From Acidimicrobiales bacterium (GTDB lineage Bacteria > Actinomycetota > Acidimicrobiia > Acidimicrobiales > Palsa-688), in the NCBI GenBank assembly GCA_030039575.1, contig JASHVH010000345.1, forward strand, positions 1 through 5,451: a DNA stretch of 5,451 nt. The letters are read 5' to 3'. This document shows positions 5,240 through 5,451 of this stretch, piece after piece. A program made the position numbers and the translations under genes. Below the pieces are notes generated by a model. The model saw only the letters and a program-made list of their open reading frames with translations, searched no databases and was not told the DNA's origin. Position 1 is the first letter of the stretch. Each line of letters starts with the position of its first letter.

Positions 5240-5261
5240 GGCTTGGAGCAATTCCAAAGCC
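5240..5261. repeat. Imperfect inverted repeat
   Basis: GGCTTGGA (5240-5247) faces TCCAAAGCC (5253-5261) around GCAAT, with one unpaired A. The core TTGGA/TCCAA is perfect. It could be an operator or a hairpin; no T-run follows on either strand. It overlaps the TTG that would start the candidate right-edge ORF, so at most one of these readings may matter. Confidence 0.3.
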
Positions 5262-5451
5262 GGCTAAGGTTCTTCAAAGATGTCCCGTATTTCGCCGCGG
5301 CGGTCGCCGGCTCCCCGTTCGTGCACCGCGAACTCTGCGCTCCGGCGTCGTCCCGAGAGCAGTGCGGCCACTTCGCGCCGCCGGCCGTGACGACCCAGAA
5401 CGGCGGCCAGGCCGCTGCGCCTTCAACCGGACCGTCGTACGAGAGAGTGCG
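5243..5451 (+). CDS. Candidate partial ORF running off the right edge, unrecognised
   Basis: This frame is open from a TAG at 5237-5239 to the end of the window (69 codons from the TTG at 5243; a GTG at 5321 is an alternative). From 5282 on, 47 of 56 codons end in G or C, above positions one and two, which is the pattern of genes in high-GC actinobacteria. The reading begins like LEQFQSRLRFFKDVPYF and then turns Ala/Pro-rich; I recognise no family. Against it: no good Shine-Dalgarno, a rare TTG start, and other frames are open here too, including one on the minus strand with charged, protein-like composition that ends at a TAG near 5266. Confidence 0.22.
   Translation, partial: MEQFQSRLRFFKDVPYFAAAVAGSPFVHRELCAPASSREQCGHFAPPAVTTQNGGQAAAPSTGPSYERV

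Larger units (their letters stand above)
4774..5242. other. Operon upstream region without a supported gene
   Basis: Roughly 470 bases upstream of the operon hold no recognisable gene; open frames here have unnatural composition. Parts (about 5020-5060, 5085-5125 and 5141-5240) are AT-richer than the genes. The region contains a 7-bp hairpin (4872-4904), GGAAC-type half-sites (4842-4860), a small plus-strand hairpin followed by T residues (5146-5169) and a candidate -10 hexamer GATAAT on the minus strand at 5089-5094, without a matching -35. If transcription begins near that hexamer, the operon leader would be about 310 nt. I tested it by eye for FMN, cobalamin and TPP riboswitch cores and found none in the correct strand and order. 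Confidence 0.45.

Noticed and set aside
5201..5240. tRNA-like T-arm word (AGTTCAACC)
   Set aside because: There is no matching acceptor stem, anticodon arm or D-arm around it.

Overview
The window looks like chromosomal DNA from a high-GC actinomycete-type bacterium (Actinomycetota). The reading frames have strongly GC-biased third positions, GTG starts are common, neighbouring genes overlap in GTGA/ATGA junctions, and the ferredoxin is the His-substituted single-cluster type common in actinobacteria. I cannot name a genus from the sequence.

Layout. Positions 1-139 hold no supported gene. A plus-strand ORF at 140-529 is the N-terminal half of a class I glutamine amidotransferase related to the CTP synthase C-terminal domain. 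It keeps the nucleophile Cys but stops before the rest of the fold, so it is probably a gene remnant. Facing it on the minus strand is a complete STAS-domain anti-sigma-factor antagonist (677-1024) with a clear ribosome binding site.

The rest is dominated by a compact minus-strand operon, read from 4773 down to 1235: (a) a small membrane-anchored Ser/Thr-rich protein, (b) an ApbE-type FAD:protein FMN transferase, (c) a five-helix ferric-reductase-like di-heme membrane protein, (d) a NuoF-like NADH dehydrogenase subunit, and (e) a CxxHxxC ferredoxin. All four junctions are 4-nt start/stop overlaps, if the GTG start is accepted for the ferredoxin. This implies translational coupling and a defined stoichiometry.

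As a unit, the operon reads as a transmembrane electron conduit. NADH would be oxidised on the cytoplasmic side by the NuoF-like subunit. Electrons would pass through its Fe-S cluster and/or the ferredoxin to two b hemes in the membrane protein, and then to an extracytoplasmic acceptor. The ApbE protein suggests that a covalently flavinylated protein outside the membrane is part of the pathway. No classical FMN-binding-domain substrate is encoded in the window; the small Ser/Thr-rich protein occupies the position where one might be expected. The route and the acceptor are inference.

Upstream of the operon, about 470-680 bases (4774 to the right edge) carry no recognised gene. They contain several inverted repeats and one weak candidate partial ORF running off the right end.
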